A stretch of 24,317 nucleotides of DNA, taken from positions 1 through 24,317 of the forward strand of contig JALSHL010000088.1 in NCBI GenBank assembly GCA_026982255.1, written 5' to 3'. The notes beneath the pieces were generated by a model that worked only from the letters and a program-made list of their open reading frames with translations, was not told the DNA's origin and did not search any database. A program made the translations under genes and the position numbers. The number at the start of each line of letters is the position of its first letter. Within the stretch, counting starts at the first letter, position 1. Below are positions 14,274 to 22,277 of the stretch, piece after piece. This stretch comes from Paracoccaceae bacterium (GTDB lineage: Bacteria > Pseudomonadota > Alphaproteobacteria > Rhodobacterales > Rhodobacteraceae).

Positions 14274-15355
14274 TCGTCCCCCTCGACAACCGCATTGACC
14301 GGAGAGCCGTCAACGACGAACTCCTGCCCCGCGATGATCACATCCACCGTATCCGGCAACCCCTTGAGCCACAGCCCCTCGGTCGAGTCGCGCAGGATTT
14401 CGACGGGTATGAAGCGGGCAACACCGTCTTTGGCGATACGCACCCCCAGCGTGCCGGCGTCATTGAGCGTCAACACGTTGTTCGGCAGCAGATGCGCCTT
14501 TTCGCTGTCCAGCTCGATCAGGATATCGGCGGTCTCGCCGTCACGGATCGACAGGTCGGGGTTGGGCACGGTAATTTCCACGCGGAAGGTGCGGGTGACA
14601 GGGTCGGAGGCGCGCGACAGGAAGGTCACCTCGCCCGTCACCTCGCGTCCCGAGACCAGCCGCGCACCGGCCTGCGCGCCAAGGCGCAGGCGGGTGATGT
14701 CCTGTTCGGTGGCAAAGCCCACCAGCCTGATTTCGTCGAGCGCGATCAGCGAGGCACAGGGCGCCCCCGGCGAGATCAGCGCGCCCAGTTCCGCCGTGTC
14801 GCTTTCCAGCACTCCGTCGAAGGGGGCCTTGACCTCCAGATTGGCAATATCCCGTTCGATCCGCGCCACACCGGCCCGCGCGCTTTCCAGTGCGGCATTG
14901 GCGGCCACCACCGCTGTTTCGGGGCCAAAGCCGCCTCTGGCCAGATCGGCGGCGTTTTCGGCGCTGATGCGGGCATTTTCCAGCCGTGCCTTCGCTTCGG
15001 CCAGCTGCGCCGGACGGGTGCCGGGATCGAGACGGCACAGAACCTGCCCCGCCACCACCTCGGCGCCCTTGCGGACGGGTTCCGAAATCACGCGGCCCGA
15101 GGTTTCCGCCTGCACGGTGATACGGCGTGCCGCTTCGGTGCGGCCGCGCAGCACGATGCCGTTGGGGATTTCCTGTGCAACGGAGTGTCGCACCACTACC
15201 GATACGGTCTCCGCGGTGTTGTCCTGCGTCGCGGCGGCCATTGTTTCCGCCGGTGCATCTCCGCCCAGCCAGGCCACCACGACGTCGCGCTGCATAACCA
15301 CGAAATACAGGGCAATCGCCACGGCAACCGCGGTCAGGATCGGGAAAATGCGCAT
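14270..15355 (-). CDS. RND efflux periplasmic adaptor (HlyD/AcrA family)
   Basis: A 361-residue membrane-fusion protein that links the inner-membrane pump to an outer-membrane channel. It has an N-terminal membrane anchor (MRIFPILTAVAVAIALYFVV), a barrel-sandwich hybrid domain (VQAETSGRVISEPVRKGAEVVAGQVLCRLD), a helical hairpin (AQLAEAKARLENARISAENAADLA and the following Ala-rich helix), the second lipoyl half (LEVKAPFDGVLE), a beta-barrel (LSRASDPVTRTFRVEITVPN) and a membrane-proximal end. ATG 15355 is chosen because it gives the anchor and has GGAGA about 6 bp upstream; a longer frame begins at 15478 but its extra residues do not resemble the family. It is the first gene of the pair and is translationally coupled to the pump. 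Confidence 0.9.
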   Translation of the reverse strand: MRIFPILTAVAVAIALYFVVMQRDVVVAWLGGDAPAETMAAATQDNTAETVSVVVRHSVAQEIPNGIVLRGRTEAARRITVQAETSGRVISEPVRKGAEVVAGQVLCRLDPGTRPAQLAEAKARLENARISAENAADLARGGFGPETAVVAANAALESARAGVARIERDIANLEVKAPFDGVLESDTAELGALISPGAPCASLIALDEIRLVGFATEQDITRLRLGAQAGARLVSGREVTGEVTFLSRASDPVTRTFRVEITVPNPDLSIRDGETADILIELDSEKAHLLPNNVLTLNDAGTLGVRIAKDGVARFIPVEILRDSTEGLWLKGLPDTVDVIIAGQEFVVDGSPVNAVVEGDE

Positions 15356-15591
15356 TGATATCTCCGCAAAGCAGGGCGCGAAAAATAGCGCCGTGCCGCT
15401 GTATCTATGATTTTGCGCGCTGCAACACAATATCCGGCGGCGTATTTTACGGAAGGTCATGTAAATCGGCAACGGCACCGGTCTGCTTGCAGCAGGCGGT
15501 ATCGGCAGATTTTACCGCCGCAAACCACTTGCCTCTTGGCTTGCTGCCGTGTTGGCGATACGGTGCGCGCCAAAGAATACGGAGAGAAACA
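15356..15591. other. Divergent intergenic region, efflux pair versus YfgM-bamB-der
   Basis: This 236-bp gap must hold promoters for both directions. For the efflux side, minus-strand TTGTGT and TAGATA are 17 bp apart, but the -10 is poor. The imperfect palindrome TTGC-GCGCT-GCAA (15413-15425) lies between those boxes and could be an operator; no regulator gene is adjacent. I see no convincing promoter for the plus strand. Confidence 0.3.
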
Positions 15592-16269
15592 TTGAGCCAG
15601 ACTGATTCCTTTATCGAGGAAGTGTCCGAAGAGGTCCGCCGCGACAGGCTGTTCGGTTTTTTCAGGAAATACGCCTGGGCCTTTGCCGCCATCGTCATCC
15701 TGATTGTCGGCGGCGCGGCGCTGAACGAATACCTGAAAGCCAAGGCCGAGCGCGAGGCGCAGGCCGCGGGCGAGGCCTTCCGCGCCGCGATCGAGGCCTC
15801 CAGCGCCGAGGCCTTCGTGCCGCTGGCCGACACCGATGCGCCCTATGCGGTTATCGCCCGGATGGACGAGGCGGCGATCCTGTCCGCCCGCGGCGATACC
15901 GCTGCTGCCGCAGAGCTGCTCGACAGTATTGCCTCCGACAGCGGGACTCCGGCGCTCTATCGCGATCTGGCCCTGCTGAAACTGGTGATGGTCAACGGAG
16001 AGAACATGCCGGAGGCCGAGCTTTTCGATATCCTCGACAAGCTGGCGGCCGAGGGTGCGCCTTTCCGCCTGCTGGGGATGGAGCAACGCGCCATTGCCAA
16101 CCTGCGCAAGGGCGATTCCGGGGCTGCCATGGGCGATCTGGTGCAGATTCTGGTGGATCCGAATGCCACACAGGGCTTGCGCAACCGGGTGGAACAGTTG
16201 ACGATAGCCATAGGCGGGGACATGCCGGCCCTGCTCGGGGTGCCGGGGGAGCAGACGAACGACGGCTGA
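15592..16269 (+). CDS. YfgM-like membrane-anchored tetratricopeptide protein
   Basis: A 225-residue protein with a short cytosolic N-terminus (SQTDSFIEEVSEEVRRDRLFGFFRKY), one membrane helix (about 27-44) and a periplasmic helical region of TPR character (ARMDEAAILSARGDTAAAAELLDSIA, RDLALLKLVMV). E. coli YfgM (AncA) has this architecture, associates with SecYEG and helps periplasmic chaperone networks. The start is TTG at 15592, preceded by GGAGAG (15581-15586); the resulting N-terminus MSQTDSFIEEV fits family members and no ATG or GTG is suitably placed. It lies directly before bamB and der, the same order as in E. coli, which supports the assignment despite weak primary similarity. Confidence 0.82.
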   Translation: MSQTDSFIEEVSEEVRRDRLFGFFRKYAWAFAAIVILIVGGAALNEYLKAKAEREAQAAGEAFRAAIEASSAEAFVPLADTDAPYAVIARMDEAAILSARGDTAAAAELLDSIASDSGTPALYRDLALLKLVMVNGENMPEAELFDILDKLAAEGAPFRLLGMEQRAIANLRKGDSGAAMGDLVQILVDPNATQGLRNRVEQLTIAIGGDMPALLGVPGEQTNDG

Positions 16270-16293
16270 TATTGGTTGAACGAGGGTTAGAGT

Positions 16294-17613
16294 ATGGGCA
16301 ATTCGATATATACACGTTTCACGCTGGCACGCGCGGGTTTCGCGGTTCTGCTGCTCGGCACGCTGGCGGCCTGTGGCGGCACCGAAACTCCCCTTCCCGG
16401 TGAACGGCTGTCCATTCGCGGGGCCGACGTGACCGCCGTCGCCAATCGCAGCGCCGCGATTTCCCTGCCGCGTGCGGTCAGCAACGCCGACTGGAGCGCG
16501 CTCAACGGCGCGGCTGACCACAGCATCGGCCATGTGGCCTTCGATCCGGCCGCCAGCCTGCGCTGGTCCGCCGATGTCGGGCGCGGCGTCGGGCGCGACT
16601 ATCGTATAACCTCCGGCCCTGTTGCTGCCGATGGACGGGTGTTCGTTCTGGACGGTGCGGGGCGGGTTTCGGCCGTGTCGCCGGAAGGCGCGGTCCTCTG
16701 GACGCTCGACACCACACCGGCGGGCGAGAAACCCGCCGACGGCTCCGGTGGCGGGCTGTCGCTGGCCAACGGGGTGCTTTACGCCGGGACCGGCTTTGGC
16801 GAGGTGATCGCCGTCGATCCGGTCTCCGGCGGGATCCACTGGCGCCGCCAGATGCAGGCGCCGTTGCTGAGCGCACCGGTTTCGGACGGGCGCAATGTCT
16901 ATTTTGTCACCCGCGACGATGTTGCCTATGCACTGGGGGCCAAGGACGGCTCGCTGGAATGGATGCAGCGCGGTGCCGCCGCGCTTGACGGTTTCGGTGG
17001 CGGGGCCAGCCCGGCGATCCGCAGCGGTCAGGTGGTTCTGCCGTTCAGTTCGGGCGATGTGATGATGGTGCGGGCCAATTCCGGCCAGCCGAAATGGAAT
17101 GCGCCGCTGGATGGCGGGCGTCAGGCCAGCGCAATCAACCGGATCGGGGATATCTCCGGCGATCCGGTGATCGACGGCAACCGGCTCTATGTGGCCAGCA
17201 TTGCCGGACAGACGGTGCGCATGAACCTGCAAAGCGGCAAGCGCGACTGGTCCCTGCCGGTCGGCGCGGTCGGTCCGGTCTGGCCTGCGGGCGGCTCGGT
17301 TTTCCTTGTGTCGGACGATGCGCGGATGATGCGGGTCAACGCCGCCAACGGGCAGGTGATCTGGGCGCAGCAGATGGCGCAATACACCAACCCCGACAAA
17401 CGCAAGGGGCTGATCCGCTATTACGGTCCGGTTCTGGCCGGCGGGCTGCTCTGGGTTGCGGATCGCGAGGGCGGCTTGCGCGGTTATTCCCCGACCGACG
17501 GATCGGTCGCGGCGCGGCTGGACGTGCCGGGCGGCGCGGCGGCGGCCCCGATCGTTATGGCGGGCGTAATGTATGTGCAGACGCTCGACGGAAAATTGCT
17601 CGCTTTCCAATAG
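16294..17613 (+). CDS. bamB: Outer-membrane assembly lipoprotein BamB (PQQ-like beta-propeller)
   Basis: BamB is the beta-propeller lipoprotein of the BAM complex that inserts outer-membrane proteins. The 439-residue product has a lipoprotein signal peptide ending in the lipobox LAAC (C27 would be lipidated). It then has repeated propeller blades with PQQ-like patterns, for example ADGRVFVLDGAGRVSAVSPEGAVLWTLD, LYAGTGFGEVIAVDPVSGGIHWRR and VYFVTRDDVAYALGAKDGSLEW. An N-terminal stretch of about 40 residues links the lipid anchor to the propeller. GAGGG precedes ATG 16294. It follows the YfgM-like gene by 24 bp and is followed by der. In this order it is often annotated only as a PQQ-binding-like protein; BamB fits best from position and lipobox. 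Confidence 0.87.
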   Translation: MGNSIYTRFTLARAGFAVLLLGTLAACGGTETPLPGERLSIRGADVTAVANRSAAISLPRAVSNADWSALNGAADHSIGHVAFDPAASLRWSADVGRGVGRDYRITSGPVAADGRVFVLDGAGRVSAVSPEGAVLWTLDTTPAGEKPADGSGGGLSLANGVLYAGTGFGEVIAVDPVSGGIHWRRQMQAPLLSAPVSDGRNVYFVTRDDVAYALGAKDGSLEWMQRGAAALDGFGGGASPAIRSGQVVLPFSSGDVMMVRANSGQPKWNAPLDGGRQASAINRIGDISGDPVIDGNRLYVASIAGQTVRMNLQSGKRDWSLPVGAVGPVWPAGGSVFLVSDDARMMRVNAANGQVIWAQQMAQYTNPDKRKGLIRYYGPVLAGGLLWVADREGGLRGYSPTDGSVAARLDVPGGAAAAPIVMAGVMYVQTLDGKLLAFQ

Positions 17614-17637
17614 GGGATTTTCGGTATATGAGGCACG

Positions 17638-17668
17638 CAGCGGGGCAATTGCCTCGCTGTTTGCTTTT
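17638..17668 (+). terminator. Terminator-like hairpin between bamB and der
   Basis: CAGCG-G-GGCAA (17638-17648) pairs with TTGCC-T-CGCTG (17649-17659) through one G-T wobble, with the inner bases forming the loop, followed by TTTGCTTTT. It lies in the 70-bp gap before der, so it could end or attenuate the YfgM-bamB transcript and give der separate expression. Confidence 0.5.
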
Positions 17669-17683
17669 CTGCTAGGTAAAACC

Positions 17684-19093
17684 ATGTCCTTTACGCTCGC
17701 CATCATCGGCCGTCCCAATGTCGGCAAATCCACCCTGTTCAACCGTCTGGTGAAACAGAAACTGGCGCTGGTCGATGACCAGCCCGGTGTGACCCGCGAC
17801 CTGCGCGAGGGCGAGGCGAAGCTCAACGACCTGCGCTTTACGGTGATCGACACCGCGGGGCTGGAGGACGTGACCGACGATTCCCTGCAGGGCCGTATGC
17901 GCGCCCTGACCGAACGGGCCATCGACATGGCCGATATCTGCCTGTTCATGATCGACGCGCGCACCGGTGTCACCAACACCGATCTGGTGCTGGCCGACCT
18001 GCTGCGCAAACGCGGCACACGGGTGATTCTGGCGGCCAACAAGGCCGAGGGCAAGGCGGGCGAGGAGGGCTATTACGAGGCCTTCACCCTGGGTCTGGGC
18101 GAGCCGCTGCGCCTGTCGGGGGAACACGGCGAGGGGGTGGACGAACTCTATTACCTGTTGCGCCCCGTGGCCGAGGAATTCTCGGACGTGTCCTACGAGG
18201 CCGAAACCGATGTGGATATCGAGGACGCCGAGGAGGACGCCGAGTTCGTCGCGACTCCGGAAAAACCGCTGCAAATTGCCGTGGTCGGGCGCCCGAATGC
18301 CGGCAAATCCACTCTGGTCAACAAGATTCTGGGCGAGGAGCGCCTGCTGACCGGTCCCGAGGCCGGCATCACCCGCGACGCCATTTCCGTGCGCACGGAG
18401 TGGGAGGGGCAGGCCTTTCGTATTTTCGACACCGCCGGTATGCGCCGCAAGGCCAAGGTGCAGGAGAAGCTGGAGAAGCTCTCGGTCTCGGACGGGCTGC
18501 GCGCGGTGAAATTCGCCGAGGTGGTCGTGGTGCTGCTGGATGCGGCGATCCCCTTCGAGCAGCAGGACCTGCGCATCGCCGATCTGGCCGAACGCGAGGG
18601 TCGCGCCGTGGTGGTGGCGGTCAACAAGTGGGATCTTGAGGAAAACAAGGCGCAGAAGCTGAACGAGCTGCGCGAGGCCTTCACCCGTCTGCTGCCGCAG
18701 TTGCGCGGCGCGCCGATGGTCATGGTCTCGGCCAAAACCGGCAAGGGGCTGGACCGTCTGCACAAGGCGATCATGGATGCCTATGCGGTCTGGAACAAAC
18801 GGATTTCCACGGCGCGGCTGAACCGCTGGCTGAAGGAACAGGTGGTGGCACATCCGCCGCCCGCGCCCTCGGGGCGGCGTATCAAGCTGCGCTACATGAC
18901 ACAGGCCAAGACCCGCCCGCCGACCTTTGTGATCAAGTGTTCGACCCCGGACAAGCTGCCGGCGGCCTATACGCGGTTTCTGGTCAACGGCATGCGCCGC
19001 GATTTCGACATGCCCGGCACCCCGATCCGCATCCATTTGCGCGCGGATGAAAACCCGTTCGCGGCCAAGGCGAAGAAGCGGAAGATCCATTAG
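17684..19093 (+). CDS. der: Ribosome biogenesis GTPase Der (EngA)
   Basis: Der is an essential GTPase with two tandem G domains that assists maturation of the 50S ribosomal subunit. The 469-residue product shows G domain 1 with GRPNVGKS (9-16), DTAG (56-59) and NKAE (119-122, in place of NKxD). It then has an acidic linker (about 173-187, rich in D and E), G domain 2 with GRPNAGKS (202-209), DTAGMR (249-254) and NKWD (314-317), and the C-terminal KH-like domain (KRISTARLNRWL, IKLRYMTQAKTRPPTFVIKC). ATG 17684 is chosen because the family starts a few residues before the first P-loop; the ribosome site (TAGGT) is weak. Confidence 0.96.
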   Translation: MSFTLAIIGRPNVGKSTLFNRLVKQKLALVDDQPGVTRDLREGEAKLNDLRFTVIDTAGLEDVTDDSLQGRMRALTERAIDMADICLFMIDARTGVTNTDLVLADLLRKRGTRVILAANKAEGKAGEEGYYEAFTLGLGEPLRLSGEHGEGVDELYYLLRPVAEEFSDVSYEAETDVDIEDAEEDAEFVATPEKPLQIAVVGRPNAGKSTLVNKILGEERLLTGPEAGITRDAISVRTEWEGQAFRIFDTAGMRRKAKVQEKLEKLSVSDGLRAVKFAEVVVVLLDAAIPFEQQDLRIADLAEREGRAVVVAVNKWDLEENKAQKLNELREAFTRLLPQLRGAPMVMVSAKTGKGLDRLHKAIMDAYAVWNKRISTARLNRWLKEQVVAHPPPAPSGRRIKLRYMTQAKTRPPTFVIKCSTPDKLPAAYTRFLVNGMRRDFDMPGTPIRIHLRADENPFAAKAKKRKIH

Positions 19094-19158
19094 GTTTCGG
19101 CCCTTGACGGCGCCGGCTGGCAAGATCACTCTTTCCTTTTCCGCGCGCTGCGGATAAA

Positions 19159-19174
19159 TTTACCGGATGGTAAA
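19159..19174 (+). promoter_or_regulatory. Palindrome before the nucleoside operon, possible operator
   Basis: TTTACC (19159-19164) and GGTAAA (19169-19174) form a perfect 6-bp inverted repeat around GGAT. It lies 17 bp before the chosen start of the phosphorylase gene and overlaps a possible -10 (TAAATT, 19156-19161). It could bind a repressor of nucleoside catabolism, but no regulator gene is in view and short palindromes arise by chance. Confidence 0.35.
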
Positions 19175-19190
19175 ACGACAGGGGGTCGAG

Positions 19191-20000
19191 ATGGGTCAGC
19201 CGTGGAAAGAAGCCGCAGATGTTATTCGCAACCGTGCCGGAGGGGCGGCGCCGGTGCTGGGGATTACGCTCGGCTCCGGTCTCGGCGATCTGGCGGACGA
19301 GGTGGCCGATGCCGTGGTCATCCCGTTTCGCGACCTGCCGGGTTTTCCGGCCTCCGGCGTGACCGGCCATGCGGGGGCGCTGGTGGTCGGTGATCTGCGC
19401 GGCACGCGGGTGGCGTTGCTGGCGGGGCGGGCGCATTATTACGAACACGGCGATGCGGCGGTGATGGCGACGCCGGTGCGCACCATGGCCGAACTGGGCT
19501 GCGGGGTGCTGGCGCTGTCCAACGCGGCCGGATCGACGCGGGCGACCATGGGGCCGGGGTCGATCATGGCGATCTCGGACCATATCAACTGGTCGGGGCG
19601 CAATCCGCTGATCGGCCATCCCGACGACAGCCGCTTTGTCGACCTGTCCGCCGCCTATGATCCCGACTTGCGCGCCCTGCTGGCCGAGGTGGCCGAGGCG
19701 CAGGGGACGAAGCTGCATCAGGGGGTGTATGCGTGGTTCTCGGGCCCGTCGTTCGAGACGCCGGCGGAAATCCGGGCGATTTCGACCCTCGGGGCCGATG
19801 CGGTGGGCATGTCCACGGTGCCGGAAACCATATTGGCGCGCCATGCGGGGCTGCGGGTGGTGGCGGCCTCGGTCATCACCAATTTCGCCGCGGGGATGCA
19901 GGCAGAGCCGCTCAGCCACGAACAGACGAAACGGGAATCCGCCAGGGCTTCGGCCAATTTCAGGGCGCTGTTTGCCGGACTTGCGGAAAGGCTGGGCTGA
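19191..20000 (+). CDS. Purine-nucleoside phosphorylase (trimeric type)
   Basis: The enzyme splits purine (deoxy)nucleosides with phosphate into base and (deoxy)ribose 1-phosphate. The 269-residue product belongs to the low-molecular-mass trimeric PNP family: LGSGLG (phosphate loop, 27-32), GRAHYYEHG (79-87), SGPSFETPAEI (184-194, with E189 expected to bind the base), VGMSTVPE (205-212) and ITNFAAG (229-235, with N231 expected to contact the purine). ATG 19191 has AGGGGG 5 bp upstream; ATG at 19167 is in frame but lacks a ribosome site and lies inside a palindrome. Its stop overlaps the deoA start by one base. It is the first gene of a nucleoside degradation operon. Confidence 0.92.
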   Translation: MGQPWKEAADVIRNRAGGAAPVLGITLGSGLGDLADEVADAVVIPFRDLPGFPASGVTGHAGALVVGDLRGTRVALLAGRAHYYEHGDAAVMATPVRTMAELGCGVLALSNAAGSTRATMGPGSIMAISDHINWSGRNPLIGHPDDSRFVDLSAAYDPDLRALLAEVAEAQGTKLHQGVYAWFSGPSFETPAEIRAISTLGADAVGMSTVPETILARHAGLRVVAASVITNFAAGMQAEPLSHEQTKRESARASANFRALFAGLAERLG

Positions 20001-21310
20001 TGCTGGCACAGGAACTTATCCGTATCAAACGCGACGGCGGGCGTCTGTCGCCCGACCAGTTGCAATTCCTGATGCGCGGTCTGGTGGACGGCAAGGTGTC
20101 GAACGCGCAGGCGGCGGCCTTTGCCATGGCGGTGTTTTTCCGCGGCATGGAGGTGGACGAGCGTGTGGCCCTGACCGAGGCCATGCGCGACACCGGCGAT
20201 GTGCTGGCGTGGGATTTCGACGGGCCGGTGGTGGACAAACATTCGACCGGCGGGGTTGGTGACAACGTGTCCCTGATGCTGGCACCGGCGCTGGCGGCCT
20301 GCGGGGCCTATGTGCCGATGATCTCGGGGCGGGGTCTGGGGCATACGGGCGGGACGCTGGACAAGTTCGATTCCATCCCCGGCTACGCGACGCAACCGAG
20401 TGTCGAGGTGCTGCGCAAGGTTACTGGCGAGGTCGGCTGCGCCATCATCGGGCAGACGGGGGACATCGCGCCGGCGGACAAGATCCTGTATGGCATCCGC
20501 GACGTGACGGCGACGGTGGAGTCGGTGGACCTGATCACCGCCTCGATACTGTCCAAGAAACTGGCGGCGGGGCTGGGGGCGCTGGTGCTGGATGTGAAGG
20601 TCGGCAACGGCGCCTTCATGGCCACGCCGGAGGAGGCCCGCGCGCTGGCGCAATCGCTGGTCAATGTGGCCAACGGGGCGGGGTGCAGAACCTCGGCCAT
20701 CATGACCGACATGAACGAGCCATTGGCGAGCGCGGCGGGCAATGCGGTCGAGGTGCAGAACGCCGTCGATTTCCTGACCGGCACCCATATCGACAACCGG
20801 TTGTGGGATGTGACGGTGGAGCTGGGCGGCGCGTTGCTGGCGCTCTCGGGGCTGGCGGGGAATGTCGGGCAGGGGCGCGATATGATTGCGCAGGCCTTTG
20901 CCAGCGGTGCCGCGGCCGAGAAATTCGGGGCGATGGTTGCGGGACTGGGCGGCCCGGCGGATTTCGTGGAAAACGCGCCGAAATACCTGCCGCACGCCCC
21001 TGTGGTGCGCGAGGTGTTCGCCACGCGCGAGGGTTTCGTGCGCGACATCGATACGCGGGCCGTCGGGCTGGCGGTGGTGGAACTGGGCGGCGGGCGGCAT
21101 GTGGCCGCCGATACCATCGACCATTCGGTAGGTTTCACCGATCTGGCGGGGCGCGGGCGCAAGCTGGACAATGCGGAGCCGATCGCCGTGGTCCATGCCG
21201 CCGACGATGCAGCAGCGGAACGCGCGGCAGAGGCCTTGCGCGCCGCCTATGAAATCGGGGACTATCCAAGGCCGGACGGCGGGCTTATACGCGGCATAAT
21301 CGGGAACTGA
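20000..21310 (+). CDS. deoA: Thymidine phosphorylase
   Basis: DeoA converts thymidine and phosphate to thymine and 2-deoxyribose 1-phosphate. The 436-residue product, close to the 440 of E. coli DeoA, has the N-terminal helical domain (ELIRIKRDGGRLSPDQLQFLMRGLVDG), the phosphate-binding motif DKHSTGGVGD (79-88) and the family signature SGRGLGHTGGTLDKFDSIPG (109-128). The C-terminal domain contains the VGNGAFM region of pyrimidine phosphorylases. The start overlaps the PNP stop (TGATG). A pyrimidine phosphorylase of broader specificity cannot be excluded, but the size and signature fit DeoA best. Confidence 0.94.
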   Translation: MLAQELIRIKRDGGRLSPDQLQFLMRGLVDGKVSNAQAAAFAMAVFFRGMEVDERVALTEAMRDTGDVLAWDFDGPVVDKHSTGGVGDNVSLMLAPALAACGAYVPMISGRGLGHTGGTLDKFDSIPGYATQPSVEVLRKVTGEVGCAIIGQTGDIAPADKILYGIRDVTATVESVDLITASILSKKLAAGLGALVLDVKVGNGAFMATPEEARALAQSLVNVANGAGCRTSAIMTDMNEPLASAAGNAVEVQNAVDFLTGTHIDNRLWDVTVELGGALLALSGLAGNVGQGRDMIAQAFASGAAAEKFGAMVAGLGGPADFVENAPKYLPHAPVVREVFATREGFVRDIDTRAVGLAVVELGGGRHVAADTIDHSVGFTDLAGRGRKLDNAEPIAVVHAADDAAAERAAEALRAAYEIGDYPRPDGGLIRGIIGN

Positions 21311-21320
21311 CGGGAATATC

Positions 21321-22274
21321 ATGAGCATCGAGAGAAATCCGGGAACGGAACTGGATCTGGACTGGGTGGAGTGCACCACCGCCAACCGCTCGGCCATCGA
21401 GCGGCGCGCGGCCAGCATCGGCACGCGGCGCAGTGTGAAAAAGGAGTGGCAGGCGGCGTGGCTGCTGAAGGCCGTGTCGGTGATCGACCTGACCACCCTG
21501 TCGGGGGATGACACCCGCGCGCGGGTGCGGCGCCTGTGTGCCAAGGCGCGCCAGCCGGTGCGGCAGGATATTCTGGATGCGCTGGGCATGGGGGACACGG
21601 GCCTGACCACCGGCGCGGTCTGCGTCTATCACGAGATGATCGAAACGGCGGTCGAGGCGCTGGAAGGCACGGGCATTCCGGTTGCGGCTGTTTCCACCGG
21701 CTTTCCCGCCGGTCTGTCGCCCTTCCACCTGCGGATACGCGAGATCGAGGAGTCGGTGAAGGCGGGCGCGCAGGAGATCGACATCGTGATCTCGCGCCGG
21801 CATGTGCTGGAGGGGAACTGGCAGGCGCTTTATGACGAGACCCGCGAGATGCGCGCGGCCTGCGGCGAAGCGCATCTGAAAACCATTCTGGCCACCGGCG
21901 AACTGGGCAGCCTGCGCAATGTCGCGAGGGCCTCGAAGGTCTGCATGATGGCGGGGGCGGATTTCATCAAGACCTCCACCGGCAAGGAGGCGGTGAACGC
22001 GACGCTGCCGGTCAGCCTGACCATGATCCGGGCGCTGCGGGAATACGGCGAACGCACCGGTTACCGGATCGGCTATAAACCGGCGGGCGGGGTCAGCAAG
22101 GCCAAGGACGCGCTGAACTACCTGATGCTGGTGAAAGAGGAACTGGGGGACGGCTGGCTCGACCCCGAACTGTTCCGTTTCGGCGCCTCGTCCCTGCTGG
22201 GCGATATCGAACGGCAGCTTGAACACCATGTAACCGGTCGCTATTCGGCCAGCTTCCGCCACGCGATGGGATAA
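21321..22274 (+). CDS. deoC: Deoxyribose-phosphate aldolase
   Basis: DeoC splits 2-deoxyribose 5-phosphate into acetaldehyde and glyceraldehyde 3-phosphate. The 317-residue product is a class I aldolase with the Schiff-base lysine K217 in ADFIKTSTGK, the proton-relay lysine K253 in GYKPAGG and D154 in EIDIV, matching the three catalytic residues of the E. coli enzyme. It is longer than E. coli DeoC (about 259), mostly through an N-terminal extension of about 45 residues, as in the longer bacterial/eukaryotic subgroup. It starts 10 bp after deoA and ends 3 bp before the aldehyde dehydrogenase gene, so the four genes form one operon. A phosphopentomutase, needed between the phosphorylases and this step, is not seen here. 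Confidence 0.94.
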   Translation: MSIERNPGTELDLDWVECTTANRSAIERRAASIGTRRSVKKEWQAAWLLKAVSVIDLTTLSGDDTRARVRRLCAKARQPVRQDILDALGMGDTGLTTGAVCVYHEMIETAVEALEGTGIPVAAVSTGFPAGLSPFHLRIREIEESVKAGAQEIDIVISRRHVLEGNWQALYDETREMRAACGEAHLKTILATGELGSLRNVARASKVCMMAGADFIKTSTGKEAVNATLPVSLTMIRALREYGERTGYRIGYKPAGGVSKAKDALNYLMLVKEELGDGWLDPELFRFGASSLLGDIERQLEHHVTGRYSASFRHAMG

Positions 22275-22277
22275 GCT

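Noticed and set aside
15457..18054. 865-codon open frame on the minus strand
   Set aside because: It lies antisense to the YfgM-like gene, bamB and the start of der, spans their gaps and has no recognisable domain.
19104..19109. TTGACG as -35 box for the nucleoside operon
   Set aside because: No acceptable -10 lies 15-19 bp downstream.
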